A stretch of 64,000 nt of DNA, taken from NCBI GenBank assembly GCA_947452535.1, contig CANGCM010000001.1, positions 1 to 64,000 on the forward strand, in the 5' to 3' direction. The stretch is from Burkholderiaceae bacterium (GTDB lineage: Bacteria > Pseudomonadota > Gammaproteobacteria > Burkholderiales > Burkholderiaceae). A program made the translations under genes and the position numbers. The notes under the pieces were generated by a model that saw nothing but the letters and a program-made list of their open reading frames with translations, made no database searches and was not told the DNA's origin. Shown here in pieces: positions 29,464-38,355 of the stretch (position 1 is the first letter of the stretch; every line of letters starts with the position of its first letter).

Positions 29464-30537
29464 TTACATTAAGCGTCGAATCGCCTGGGGCTCTCCAAAT
29501 GGCATACGCTCATACCAATCCTTTACCCTAACAGCATCGGCAAAACGCGATTGTGTTCCTACCGAGTCTAAGAAAACCAGTAGCAGCGGCGTGTTATTAA
29601 CACGGGCCTGCATAACTAAGCATTTACCCGCTGCATTAATAAATCCTGTTTTTTGTAGGCCAATATTCATATCGCCAGCTCGCACCAGGCGATTGGTATT
29701 TAAAAATTTCTGTGGACGCTTTGCGATCACCATCGTTAAATCAGGCCAAGTAGAAAACTCCCGAATCATCTTGTACTGGTAGGCAGCGCTCAACATTCGA
29801 GCTAGATCTTCAGCTGATGCTACGTTTTCGCTCATCAGGCCAGTAGGATCCGCAAAATAGGAATGGGTCATCCCGATATCTTTGGCTTTACGATTCATGG
29901 CATCTACAAAGGCTGGAATACCGCCCGGGTAATTTCTGCCAAGAGTATAGGCAGCACGATTCTCAGAAGACATCAGAGCCAGAAGAAGGGCTTCTTCTCG
30001 TGTTAATACAGTTCCACCAACAAGTCGCGAGCTACGATAGATATGAACGTCATCTGCATTGATCACCAGGGTGTCATCTAGCGGCAATTTAGAGTCCAGC
30101 ACTACCATTGCCGTCATTAATTTAGTGATTGAAGCGATTGGCAAGCTGACCGCAGAATTTTTCTCGAAATAAACTTCCTTCGTGTCCTGATTCACCACCA
30201 TGGCTACGCTAGACTTCAGGCTGAGATCATCATGCTGACCACGCAAACCTAAGGCAGTTGCAAATGAGGGTCTTGCCGCTTCCACAGGCTCACTAGTGCG
30301 CGTAACAGTAGTGCGAACCATTTTTGGTTTCTTGGAAGATTTTGCCACCTTCTTCGCCTCTGATTTAGCGGGGGCCTTTGCTACTGAAGACTTGATCGAC
30401 TTCGCTGCTGGGGAATCAGTATTGGTTGCACTCGCCTGAAATGATGCGACGGTAGCAAATGACACTAAACCAACAGCGGCCATGAGCCAAAAACGATTCA
30501 CACTCATCCCCAAACGCTTTCTAAAAACTTTTAACAT
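29464..30537 (-). CDS. pbpG: D-alanyl-D-alanine endopeptidase (PBP7-like, S11 family)
   Basis: A 357-aa periplasmic serine peptidase of the PBP7/DacD group that cuts peptidoglycan cross-links. A signal peptide or anchor (about 15-37) is followed by an Ala/Lys/Ser-rich linker (about 40-75). The catalytic domain has SxxK in PIASITKLMTAMVV, SxN in LMSSENRAAYTLGRNYPGG, and KTG in LQKTGFINAAGKCLVM. It converges with the iclR gene. M1 and M11 are both possible starts. Confidence 0.9.
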   Translation of the reverse strand: MLKVFRKRLGMSVNRFWLMAAVGLVSFATVASFQASATNTDSPAAKSIKSSVAKAPAKSEAKKVAKSSKKPKMVRTTVTRTSEPVEAARPSFATALGLRGQHDDLSLKSSVAMVVNQDTKEVYFEKNSAVSLPIASITKLMTAMVVLDSKLPLDDTLVINADDVHIYRSSRLVGGTVLTREEALLLALMSSENRAAYTLGRNYPGGIPAFVDAMNRKAKDIGMTHSYFADPTGLMSENVASAEDLARMLSAAYQYKMIREFSTWPDLTMVIAKRPQKFLNTNRLVRAGDMNIGLQKTGFINAAGKCLVMQARVNNTPLLLVFLDSVGTQSRFADAVRVKDWYERMPFGEPQAIRRLM

Positions 30538-30618
30538 ACAGAATGATAATGAACTTTTTAATCTCCACAGCGCTTATTACGCGCACAGAGCGAAAAAATG
30601 CTTAGATTAGGTGCGCAC

Positions 30619-31506
30619 TTATTCAGCAATCGTCGCCACAGTACTTGTTTGCCCTCGATTAACCAGAACTACACCTGTCATAGTGAGTAATAAGCCGCCT
30701 GCCATCATGATGGTAAATGGCTCATCAAATAAGAACCACGCCATCATAGCTGTAGTTGGGGGTGTTAGGTAAAGTAGGCTCGTTACTTTGGTTGCAGCAC
30801 CCTTACGGATCATCATAAACAGCAAGCTGATTGATCCAATTGAGAGTGGAAAGATAGCCCATAGCAATGCACCAACAACAGAGGCATTCCAAACCATGAC
30901 GCCAGACTCAAAGAAATACATGCATATAAAGCAAAGTACCGCTGATATACCAAACTGGATCGATGAGCCTGCGCGCAGATCAAATACAGGGCAGAATTTT
31001 TTTTGATAGAGCGTGCCAAATGTAATTGAAAGTAAGGCTGCAAAGGCAAGGACATAGCTCGAGAGAGGAATGTGAGCAAAACCAATTTTTTCAGCCACTA
31101 CTAAAGCGACGCCAGCAAATCCGAATCCCAAGCCAATCCACTGCCGACCAGTCACTTTTTCTGATATCCATGCAGCAAACCAGGCAGTTAAGATTGGTTG
31201 TAGGCCTACGATAATGGCTACCAAGCCAGCGGTCATGCCAAGTCGAACTGCGAACCAGACGCCCAGGAGATAACCAAATTGAAGTAAGGCGCCTGCTACA
31301 GCAATATGTTTGAATTGAGCCCAACTCGGCCAAGTAATTCTCCAGACCATACTGAGACAGGCCATAGCGGCAAGCACGCCCGCAAAGCGCCAGAACAAAA
31401 AGGTAGCTGGCTCTACATAAGGCATGGCCAAACGCGCAATGACGAAGCCCGTGCTCCAAATCAGAACAAATAATGGGGCAATGAAGTTGTCATACTTTAA
31501 ATTCAT
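30619..31506 (-). CDS. EamA/DMT-family transporter
   Basis: A 295-aa inner-membrane protein with about ten hydrophobic helices in two EamA repeats: residues about 10-140 (FIAPLFVLIWSTGFVIARLAMPYVEPATFLFWRF) and about 155-285 (ending PTTAMMAWFLFDEPFTIMMAGGLLLTMTGVVLVNRG). Proteins of this superfamily export amino acids or metabolites; the substrate cannot be told. It is followed by pbpG on the same strand with an 81-bp gap. Confidence 0.88.
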   Translation of the reverse strand: MNLKYDNFIAPLFVLIWSTGFVIARLAMPYVEPATFLFWRFAGVLAAMACLSMVWRITWPSWAQFKHIAVAGALLQFGYLLGVWFAVRLGMTAGLVAIIVGLQPILTAWFAAWISEKVTGRQWIGLGFGFAGVALVVAEKIGFAHIPLSSYVLAFAALLSITFGTLYQKKFCPVFDLRAGSSIQFGISAVLCFICMYFFESGVMVWNASVVGALLWAIFPLSIGSISLLFMMIRKGAATKVTSLLYLTPPTTAMMAWFLFDEPFTIMMAGGLLLTMTGVVLVNRGQTSTVATIAE

Positions 31507-31634
31507 ATGTGAGCGATTGGGGATAGGTAGATTCTTTTAAGCTGAATCATTGATTTTAGGCTTTTTTCTGCTCCCACCGCACAAGACCTGCTAAGCAATT
31601 TTTTTATATTGCGATGCACTATAAAGGGGGTAAG

Positions 31635-31712
31635 ATGACAATTAGCCTGATTGACCGTGAAAAAGAAAACCATTCTGAGCAGGTATATATTGAGTTAATA
31701 AAAAGAGGTTGA
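31635..31712 (+). CDS. Possible 25-aa leader ORF upstream of phasin gene
   Basis: ATG at 31635 follows a strong ribosome site (AAAGGGGGTAAG) and opens a frame encoding MTISLIDREKENHSEQVYIE with five more codons, ending in TGA at 31710-31712, one base before the phasin ATG at 31714. The AAAGAGG that serves as the phasin ribosome site lies within its last codons. The arrangement suggests translational coupling. It could also be chance; the peptide resembles nothing I recognise. Confidence 0.4.
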   Translation: MTISLIDREKENHSEQVYIELIKRG

Positions 31713-31713
31713 A

Positions 31714-32280
31714 ATGAACTTAACGCCAGAACAGATTGCAGCAGCACAAAAAGCCAATTTAGAAACTTTGAGTGGCCTCACTGATCAAGCACTTCATAGT
31801 ATTGAGAAGTTGGTTGAACTGAATATGCACATCGCCAAGCAAAGCTTGAGTGAGAGCATGAGCAACTCAAAAAAAGCATTGGAAGTAAAGGACATCCAAC
31901 AGCTTCTTGCCCATCAAGCAGAAGCCGTTCAGCCGATGGCGGAAAAAATCATGGCCTATAGCCGCCATCTTTATGAGTTAGCCCATGAAACTCAAGTTAG
32001 CTTTACTAAGTCCGCTGAAAAAGAATTCCAAGTCAATCAAAATAAGATAAATGACTTAGTTGAAGATTGGACCAAGAATATACCTGCAGGCCCCGATGCC
32101 GCCGTAAATACAATGAAACAAGCGATCGCATCTGCTGGTAATGTTTTTGAAAGTAGCCAAAAGGCTCTTTTGCACGCAGTAGAATTAGCCCAAACTAATC
32201 TCAGCAATGCCACTAGCACTGCTGAGAAAACTATCAAGAAAGCTGGCAGGTCTTCAAGTAAGACAGGCAAAAAGAAGTAA
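31714..32280 (+). CDS. phaP: Phasin family protein
   Basis: A 188-aa almost wholly helical protein that starts MNLTPEQIAAAQKANLETLSGLTDQALHSIEKLVELN, the classic phasin pattern, and ends in a Lys/Ser-rich tail (KKAGRSSSKTGKKK). Phasins coat polyhydroxyalkanoate granules. It lies convergent to lpdA of the pyruvate dehydrogenase operon, an association common in Burkholderiales, which fits carbon flow from acetyl-CoA to PHA. No PHA synthase is in the window. Confidence 0.9.
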   Translation: MNLTPEQIAAAQKANLETLSGLTDQALHSIEKLVELNMHIAKQSLSESMSNSKKALEVKDIQQLLAHQAEAVQPMAEKIMAYSRHLYELAHETQVSFTKSAEKEFQVNQNKINDLVEDWTKNIPAGPDAAVNTMKQAIASAGNVFESSQKALLHAVELAQTNLSNATSTAEKTIKKAGRSSSKTGKKK

Positions 32281-32308
32281 AGGATCTATTCCTAGTGCAA
32301 TAGTTGCC

Positions 32309-32338
32309 TTAGTAAACCCCGATCTCGAGGCTTACTAA
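32309..32338. terminator. Hairpin between phasin and lpdA (possible bidirectional terminator)
   Basis: TTAGTAA and TTACTAA form a 7-bp stem with further CC/GG pairing inside, between two convergent genes. It lacks a long T run, so its strength is uncertain. Confidence 0.35.
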
Positions 32339-32339
32339 T

Positions 32340-34124
32340 TTAATGCACCTTCTTTTTCACTGGGGGCAAATCAGTGCAGTGTCCAAGCGCAGCTTCCGCA
32401 GCTAGCCCAACAGACTCACCTAAGGTGGGATGTGGATGAATCGTTTTACCAATATCCACAGCATCAGCACCCATCTCAATAGCAAGACATACTTCGCCAA
32501 TCAAGTCTCCGGCATGGGTACCCACAATGCCGCCACCAATAATGCGCTTGCTAGTAGCATCAAAAATCAGCTTCGTGAAACCTTCGTCACGACCATTGGC
32601 AATCGCCCTGCCACTAGCAGCCCATGGGAATAAACCTTTTTCATAGGCGATTCCCTGCGCCTTGCATTGCTCTTCTGTTAAACCAGTCCAAGCTACCTCT
32701 GGATCGGTATAAGCAACCGAAGGAATTTGCTTTGCATCAAAATAGGATTTCTCACCAGCAGCCACCTCAGCAGCGACGTGACCTTCGTGAACGGCCTTGT
32801 GGGCGAGCATCGGCTGACCAACAATGTCACCTATTGCAAAAATACTTTTTACATTGGTGCGCATTTGATTATCAACGGAGATAAAGCCACGTTCATCAAC
32901 AATCACACCAGCAGCTGATGCATCAATCTTCCCTCCATTGGGCGTGCGCCCCACAGCAACTAGCACCAGATCATAAATCTGCGGCTCTACAGGGGCATTC
33001 TCACCCTCAAAGCTAACTTGTATGCCATCTGCTTTTACTTCTGCTTTAGCGGCTCGGGTCTTGAGCATGATATTTTCAAATCGACCAGCATTGAATTTCT
33101 CCCAAACCTTTGCTAGATCGCGATCAGCACCTGCCATGAGGCCATCCATCATTTCAGCAATGTCAATGCGCGAACCTAAGGTGCTATAGACCGTTGCCAT
33201 CTCTAAACCAATAATGCCACCACCAATGACTAACATACGCTTTGGAATACTCTTGAGCAATAAAGCGCCAGTACTATCCACAATGCGAGGATCCTCAGGC
33301 AAGAACGGAAGTTTTACTGGCTGACTACCTGCCGCAATAATGGCTTTCTGAAAATGGATTATTTCTTTTTGACCGACTAGATCCTGGCCAGCACCCTGAG
33401 TAAGCTCCACCTCAACGTGATTGGCATCTAAGAAGCGGCCTAGCCCCCGCACAACCTTAACCTTACGCGCTTTAGCCATACCGGCTAAGCCACCAGTGAG
33501 TTTTGCAATCACAGAATCTTTATAACCCCGCAACTGATCAATTTCAATTTTTGGGGGGCCATAGCTAATGCCGTGCTTAGACATCGTTTTTACTTCATCC
33601 ATCACTGCAGTGGTGTGAAGTAAAGCCTTGGAAGGAATACAGCCCACATTTAAGCAAACGCCACCTAGGGTTGAGTAACGCTCTACCAAAATAGTGTTCA
33701 CTCCTAAATCCGCACTTCGGAATGCAGCGCTATAACCACCGGGGCCAGCACCTAATACAAGTACTTCGCACTCATGGTCTACCTTACCACTATATTGACC
33801 GGCAATTGGAGCGCCAATCTCAGGAGTAGCAACCGGTGGAGGGGTTGGAGTAGACGGCGTTATGACTACGGCTGGCGATGATGAAGCCCCTGCTTCTATC
33901 TCAGCAACGACACTACCTTTGCTGACTTTATCACCAGCCTTAACGGAAATACTCAGAATGGTTCCAGCAACATCAGCGGGAACTTCCATGGTCGCTTTGT
34001 CAGATTCTAAAACCAGTAGCGCCTGCTCCTTTTCGATCACATCGCCTACTTTAAAGAGTACCTCTATTACAGGCACATCTGAGTAATCGCCAATATCTGG
34101 AACAAGAATGATTTGCTTAGCCAT
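32340..34124 (-). CDS. lpdA: Dihydrolipoyl dehydrogenase with N-terminal lipoyl domain (PDH E3)
   Basis: A 594-aa E3 subunit of pyruvate dehydrogenase. Residues 1-80 are a lipoyl domain (lipoyl lysine K43 in LESDKATMEVP), followed by a Pro/Thr linker (about 83-105) and the flavoprotein disulfide reductase: FAD motif VLGAGPGGYSAAFRSADLG, redox pair in GGVCLNVGCIPSK, NAD motif VIGGGIIGLEMATVYSTLG and the C-terminal active-site His in HPHPTLGES. The lipoyl-E3 fusion is typical of betaproteobacterial PDH. It follows aceF by 9 bp. Confidence 0.96.
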   Translation of the reverse strand: MAKQIILVPDIGDYSDVPVIEVLFKVGDVIEKEQALLVLESDKATMEVPADVAGTILSISVKAGDKVSKGSVVAEIEAGASSSPAVVITPSTPTPPPVATPEIGAPIAGQYSGKVDHECEVLVLGAGPGGYSAAFRSADLGVNTILVERYSTLGGVCLNVGCIPSKALLHTTAVMDEVKTMSKHGISYGPPKIEIDQLRGYKDSVIAKLTGGLAGMAKARKVKVVRGLGRFLDANHVEVELTQGAGQDLVGQKEIIHFQKAIIAAGSQPVKLPFLPEDPRIVDSTGALLLKSIPKRMLVIGGGIIGLEMATVYSTLGSRIDIAEMMDGLMAGADRDLAKVWEKFNAGRFENIMLKTRAAKAEVKADGIQVSFEGENAPVEPQIYDLVLVAVGRTPNGGKIDASAAGVIVDERGFISVDNQMRTNVKSIFAIGDIVGQPMLAHKAVHEGHVAAEVAAGEKSYFDAKQIPSVAYTDPEVAWTGLTEEQCKAQGIAYEKGLFPWAASGRAIANGRDEGFTKLIFDATSKRIIGGGIVGTHAGDLIGEVCLAIEMGADAVDIGKTIHPHPTLGESVGLAAEAALGHCTDLPPVKKKVH

Positions 34125-34133
34125 ATCTTCTCC

Positions 34134-35441
34134 TTACAGCGCTACGCGACGAAAGTCAGACATCAGCTGAGCGATATAGAGATTAAAGCGTGTTGCCAAT
34201 GCACCATCAATCACGCGGTGATCGGCACTTAATGAGAGCGGACAAATAAGGCGCGGCACAAATTGCTTGCCATCCCAAACAGGTTTCATGGCAGCCTTAC
34301 TTACACCCAGAATCGCTACCTCAGGTGCATTCACAATTGGTGAGAAGTAAGTACCCCCAATACCGCCCAAGGAAGAAATGGTGAAGCTAGCACCCTGCAT
34401 TTGATCAGGTTTTAATTTACCGTCGCGCGCCAATGCGGCTAGCTCTGATGTTTCTCGGGCAAGCTCAAAAATACCTTTTTTATCCGCATCACGAATCACC
34501 GGCACAACCAATCCGTTTGGTGTATCGGCAGCAAAAGCAATATTAAAATATTTCTTCAGCACCAAATCATCGCCATCGATAGAACTATTAAACTCAGGAT
34601 ATTTCTTGAGGGCCGCTACAGCAGCCTTCATCAAGAAGGCGAGCATGGTAATTTTAATGCCCTGCTTTTCATTCTCTTTATTGGTCAGAACTCTAAATGC
34701 CTCTAGATCCGTAATATCTGCATCTTCGTGATAAGTTACCGCAGGAATCATTACCCAGTTACGGCCTAAGTTTGCCGCAGTCAGTTTCTTGATGCGATTT
34801 AATGGTTGACGCTCGGTCTCACCAAATTTGGAGAAATCAACCTTAGGCCAAGGAATCAAGTTTAGACCGCCCAAGCTTCCGCCAGATGCATTGGAACCGC
34901 TGCCCGCCCCGCCACTCATGGCAGCTTTTATGAAAGCTTGCACATCTTCTTGAGTAATTCTTCCTTTGGGGCCAGAGCCTTGAACCTGATGAACAGTTAC
35001 GCCTAGCTCACGAGCAAACTTTCGTACCGAAGGGCTTGCGTGACTTGCTGTTGGGTCAAGTTCTACAGAAGTATTGCTCACAGGTGGTGGTGCTGGAGCA
35101 CGCACAATTGGTGGCTCTACTTTAGGAGCTGCTGCTACTGCTGGCTCGGCTTTTGTTGCTGCAGGAGCGACCTGGGCTGAAGCCGGAGCCACTACCTCAC
35201 CACTCTCTTCAAGGATCAAAACAATAGCACCTTCAGAAATAGAGTCGCCCACTTTGACTTTAACTTCTTTTACCAGGCCCGAGTGAGAGGATGGAACATC
35301 CATCGTTGCTTTATCTGACTCCAGCACAACAATGGACTGCTCTTTCTCAACACGATCACCCGCTTTTACTAAAACCTCAATGACGGGCACATCTTTGTAA
35401 TCCCCAATATCCGGGACTTTGATATCAATTAATTGGCTCAT
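34134..35441 (-). CDS. aceF: Dihydrolipoamide acetyltransferase (PDH E2)
   Basis: A 435-aa E2 with one lipoyl domain (residues 1-78; K44 in LESDKATMDVP), an Ala/Pro/Val-rich linker (about 82-130), a peripheral subunit-binding domain (about 135-170: ASPSVRKFARELGVTVHQVQGSGPKGRITQEDV), a Gly/Ser linker, and the catalytic acyltransferase domain ending in LSADHRVIDGALATRF with the catalytic His. Having one lipoyl domain here and another on E3 differs from the three-lipoyl E2 of E. coli. Confidence 0.96.
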   Translation of the reverse strand: MSQLIDIKVPDIGDYKDVPVIEVLVKAGDRVEKEQSIVVLESDKATMDVPSSHSGLVKEVKVKVGDSISEGAIVLILEESGEVVAPASAQVAPAATKAEPAVAAAPKVEPPIVRAPAPPPVSNTSVELDPTASHASPSVRKFARELGVTVHQVQGSGPKGRITQEDVQAFIKAAMSGGAGSGSNASGGSLGGLNLIPWPKVDFSKFGETERQPLNRIKKLTAANLGRNWVMIPAVTYHEDADITDLEAFRVLTNKENEKQGIKITMLAFLMKAAVAALKKYPEFNSSIDGDDLVLKKYFNIAFAADTPNGLVVPVIRDADKKGIFELARETSELAALARDGKLKPDQMQGASFTISSLGGIGGTYFSPIVNAPEVAILGVSKAAMKPVWDGKQFVPRLICPLSLSADHRVIDGALATRFNLYIAQLMSDFRRVAL

Positions 35442-35456
35442 ATTGTCTGTCTCTTA

Positions 35457-38153
35457 TCAAACCGTCATGGGATTTGGTTTAGTTGTATCGATTTCATATT
35501 TCTGAATCGCTTCAGCCAGTTTTTTACGATCAAGCTGACCTGCATCAACCAAGGAGCGTAATGCTGTCAACACAATCCAGCGACGATCCACTTCAAAGAA
35601 ATTGCGTAATTTTTCACGGGTATCAGAGCGTCCAAAACCATCTGTACCCAATACCTCAAAGCGACGACCTAGATGTTGAATGGCCGGACGAATTTGTTCG
35701 GCAAATAAGCGCACATAGTCAGTTGCAGCGATAATTGGCCCAACAGTATCTTTAAGGCATTTCTCTACATGAGAAATCGCTGGTGTTGCTGCTGGATTGA
35801 GAAGATTACTACGATGAACCGCAGTCCAGTCACGACCTAGCTGGGTAAAACTTGGACAACCCCACAAATCAGAAGCAATGCCCCAATCTTTAGACAGGAT
35901 TTCAGCAGCTTCGATTACTTCGCGGAAGATCGTGCCAGAACCCAAAAGTTGTACGCGTAATTTCGTATTAGCATCACCAACAGATTTGAGCTTATACATT
36001 CCCTTAATGATGTCTTGCTCAGCACCCTTTGGCATTGCTGGGTGAGCATAATTTTCATTCATTAAGGTAATGTAGTAATAAACATCCTCTTGGTCAGCAA
36101 GCATGCGACGCATACCATCCTGAATCACTACTGCTAGTTCAAAAGAGAATGAAGGATCGTAACTAATGCAATTCGGAATTGAGGCACTCCAAACCTGACT
36201 ATGGCCATCTTCATGCTGAAGGCCTTCACCGTTCAGAGTTGTTCTACCGGCTGTACCGCCCAATAAGAACCCACGGCTACGCATATCACCAGCAGCCCAA
36301 CAGAGGTCACCAATACGCTGGAAACCAAACATGGAGTAGAAGATATAAAACGGCAACATCGGTACACCATGAGTCGAGTATGAAGTTGCAGCGGCAATCC
36401 AATCGCACATACCGCCTGCTTCATTTATGCCTTCTTGCAAAATCTGACCGTGCTTATCCTCTTTATAGAACATCAATTGATCATGATCTTCGGGCGTATA
36501 CAGCTGGCCTAATTGATTCCAAATACCTAACTGGCGGAACATGCCCTCCATACCAAAGGTACGTGACTCGTCTGGAACAATGGGAACTACTCGCTTTCCA
36601 AGGACCTTGTCACGCGTAATCATATTGAGGATGCGCACAAAAGCCATTGTTGTAGAGATCTCTCGACCCTCTGTAGTAGCCTCCAGTAATGCTGCAAAAA
36701 CATCAAGCGCAGGGACCGGTAGACTCTCAGCTTTCATACGGCGCTGAGGTAAGTAACCACCCAATTCATGACGACGAGCCTTCATATATTCAAGCTCTGG
36801 GCTACCGTCAGCAAACTTCACCAAAGGCATTTCGTCTAGCTGCTCATTCTTAACGGGGATCTCAAAACGATCACGGAAGCGACGGACGTCATCCGCGTTC
36901 ATTTTCTTCGCTTGATGTGCAATATTCATCGCCTCACCAGAGCCTCCCATCCCATAACCCTTAATGGTATGGGCCAAAATAACAGTAGGTTGATCTTTAT
37001 GGTTTACAGCAGAATGAAAAGCTGCAAATACCTTGTGGGGATCGTGGCCACCACGATTGAGCTGCCATATCTCTTCATCACTCCAATCGCTCACCAAAGA
37101 TTTCAGTTCAGGGGTATTAAATACAGTCTCACGAACATAGGCGCCATTCTTGGCCTTCATAGTTTGATACTGACCATCGACAATTTCGCCGAGACGTTGC
37201 ATCAAAATCCCTTTTTTGTCGCGCGCGAATAAGGCATCCCAATGACCACCCCAAACCACCTTAATCACGTTCCAACCTGCACCTCGGAACTCACCCTCGA
37301 GCTCTTGAATAATCTTGCCGTTACCGCGAACGGGGCCATCCAGACGCTGCAAATTACAATTCACTACAAAGATCAGGTTGTCTAATTTTTCACGGCCAGC
37401 CATGCCGATTGCGCCAAGTGATTCTGGTTCATCCGTTTCACCATCACCCAAGAAAGCCCATACTTTACGACCTTCTGCTTTGATAAATCCGCGGTCCTGC
37501 ATATAACGCATAAAACGCGCCTGATAAATCGCCATGATTGGACCTAGGCCCATAGACACCGTTGGGAATTGCCAAAAATCTGGCATCAACCAAGGATGCG
37601 GATAACTTGAAATACCTTTACCGCCAACTTCTTGACGAAAATTATTGAGTTGCTCATCTGATAAACGCCCCAACATATAAGCTCGGGAATAAATACCTGG
37701 AGCAGAATGCCCCTGAACAAATATCAGATCACCGCCATGGTCTGGCGATGGTGCATGCCAGAAATGATTAAAGCCAACATCGTACAAAGTAGCCGCGGAC
37801 TGGAAGGATGAAATATGCCCTCCAACGTTAGTGTCCTTGTTGGCACGCAAGACCATCGCCATTGCATTCCAGCGCGTATATGAACGTATGCGATGCTCGA
37901 TATTTTGGTCTCCAGGTAGACGCGCTTGCTGCTCTACTGGAATCGTATTGATATACGGGGTTTCTGCGTGAAATGGCTGACTGACGCCATTCACCCGCGC
38001 ATGGGAAATTTGTTGATCAATGAGATAAGCCGCTCTTGCTGGACCCTCATTGCGAATAACGCCATCTAAGGCCTGCAACCACTCCTGGGTTTCAGTTGGA
38101 TCCGCATCTTGCTTACCTGCGCTACCCAAAATTTGATCTGGAATTGCTGCCAT
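35457..38153 (-). CDS. aceE: Pyruvate dehydrogenase E1 component, homodimeric
   Basis: An 898-aa thiamine-diphosphate E1 that decarboxylates pyruvate. The full-length homodimeric type begins DPTETQEWLQALDGVIRNEGPARA; the ThDP/Mg site is in FLGDGETDEPESLGAIGMAGREKLDNLIFVVNCNLQRLDG-like sequence, and other family segments are FNHFWHAPSPDHGGD and the SYDPSFSFELAVVIQDG region. It is first in aceE-aceF-lpdA, with a good promoter and a large dyad upstream; the divergent neighbour is a two-component system that probably controls it. Confidence 0.97.
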   Translation of the reverse strand: MAAIPDQILGSAGKQDADPTETQEWLQALDGVIRNEGPARAAYLIDQQISHARVNGVSQPFHAETPYINTIPVEQQARLPGDQNIEHRIRSYTRWNAMAMVLRANKDTNVGGHISSFQSAATLYDVGFNHFWHAPSPDHGGDLIFVQGHSAPGIYSRAYMLGRLSDEQLNNFRQEVGGKGISSYPHPWLMPDFWQFPTVSMGLGPIMAIYQARFMRYMQDRGFIKAEGRKVWAFLGDGETDEPESLGAIGMAGREKLDNLIFVVNCNLQRLDGPVRGNGKIIQELEGEFRGAGWNVIKVVWGGHWDALFARDKKGILMQRLGEIVDGQYQTMKAKNGAYVRETVFNTPELKSLVSDWSDEEIWQLNRGGHDPHKVFAAFHSAVNHKDQPTVILAHTIKGYGMGGSGEAMNIAHQAKKMNADDVRRFRDRFEIPVKNEQLDEMPLVKFADGSPELEYMKARRHELGGYLPQRRMKAESLPVPALDVFAALLEATTEGREISTTMAFVRILNMITRDKVLGKRVVPIVPDESRTFGMEGMFRQLGIWNQLGQLYTPEDHDQLMFYKEDKHGQILQEGINEAGGMCDWIAAATSYSTHGVPMLPFYIFYSMFGFQRIGDLCWAAGDMRSRGFLLGGTAGRTTLNGEGLQHEDGHSQVWSASIPNCISYDPSFSFELAVVIQDGMRRMLADQEDVYYYITLMNENYAHPAMPKGAEQDIIKGMYKLKSVGDANTKLRVQLLGSGTIFREVIEAAEILSKDWGIASDLWGCPSFTQLGRDWTAVHRSNLLNPAATPAISHVEKCLKDTVGPIIAATDYVRLFAEQIRPAIQHLGRRFEVLGTDGFGRSDTREKLRNFFEVDRRWIVLTALRSLVDAGQLDRKKLAEAIQKYEIDTTKPNPMTV

Positions 38154-38203
38154 AAACTGCCTCCATTTTTACTTCAATAATATTGATTCACTCTATAGGA
38201 AAT

Positions 38204-38232
38204 ATTTTAGGAAGGTCTGTGGGTGTAAACAA
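38204..38232 (-). promoter_or_regulatory. Sigma70 promoter of aceE-aceF-lpdA
   Basis: On the minus strand TTGTTT (38232-38227) and TAAAAT (38209-38204) are 17 bp apart. The start would be near 38197, about 44 nt before the aceE ATG. Confidence 0.6.
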
Positions 38233-38240
38233 GTAATTTT

Positions 38241-38271
38241 TCACATAATGATAGTATTTCTCATTATGTGA
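38241..38271. promoter_or_regulatory. Perfect 11-bp inverted repeat between aceE and kinase gene, candidate operator
   Basis: TCACATAATGA (38241-38251) and TCATTATGTGA (38261-38271) are exact reverse complements separated by 9 bp, so half-sites repeat every 20 bp, about two helical turns. The centre is about 60 bp upstream of the predicted aceE start site, the usual place for an activator, and about 100 bp before the kinase ATG. There is no T tract, so a terminator is unlikely. The response regulator encoded alongside is the first candidate to bind it (inference). Confidence 0.65.
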
Positions 38272-38355
38272 TATTTTGTTGCAACGCAAAGATCTAGAAA
38301 AGCCCTGGCACCAAAACCTTTTAAAGAAGCCAATAAGGCAAAATGTGTAAATTAC

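Noticed and set aside
38300-38330. TGGCACCAAAACCTTTT as a sigma54 promoter for the kinase gene
   Set aside because: The -24 half matches but the required GC at -12 is missing.
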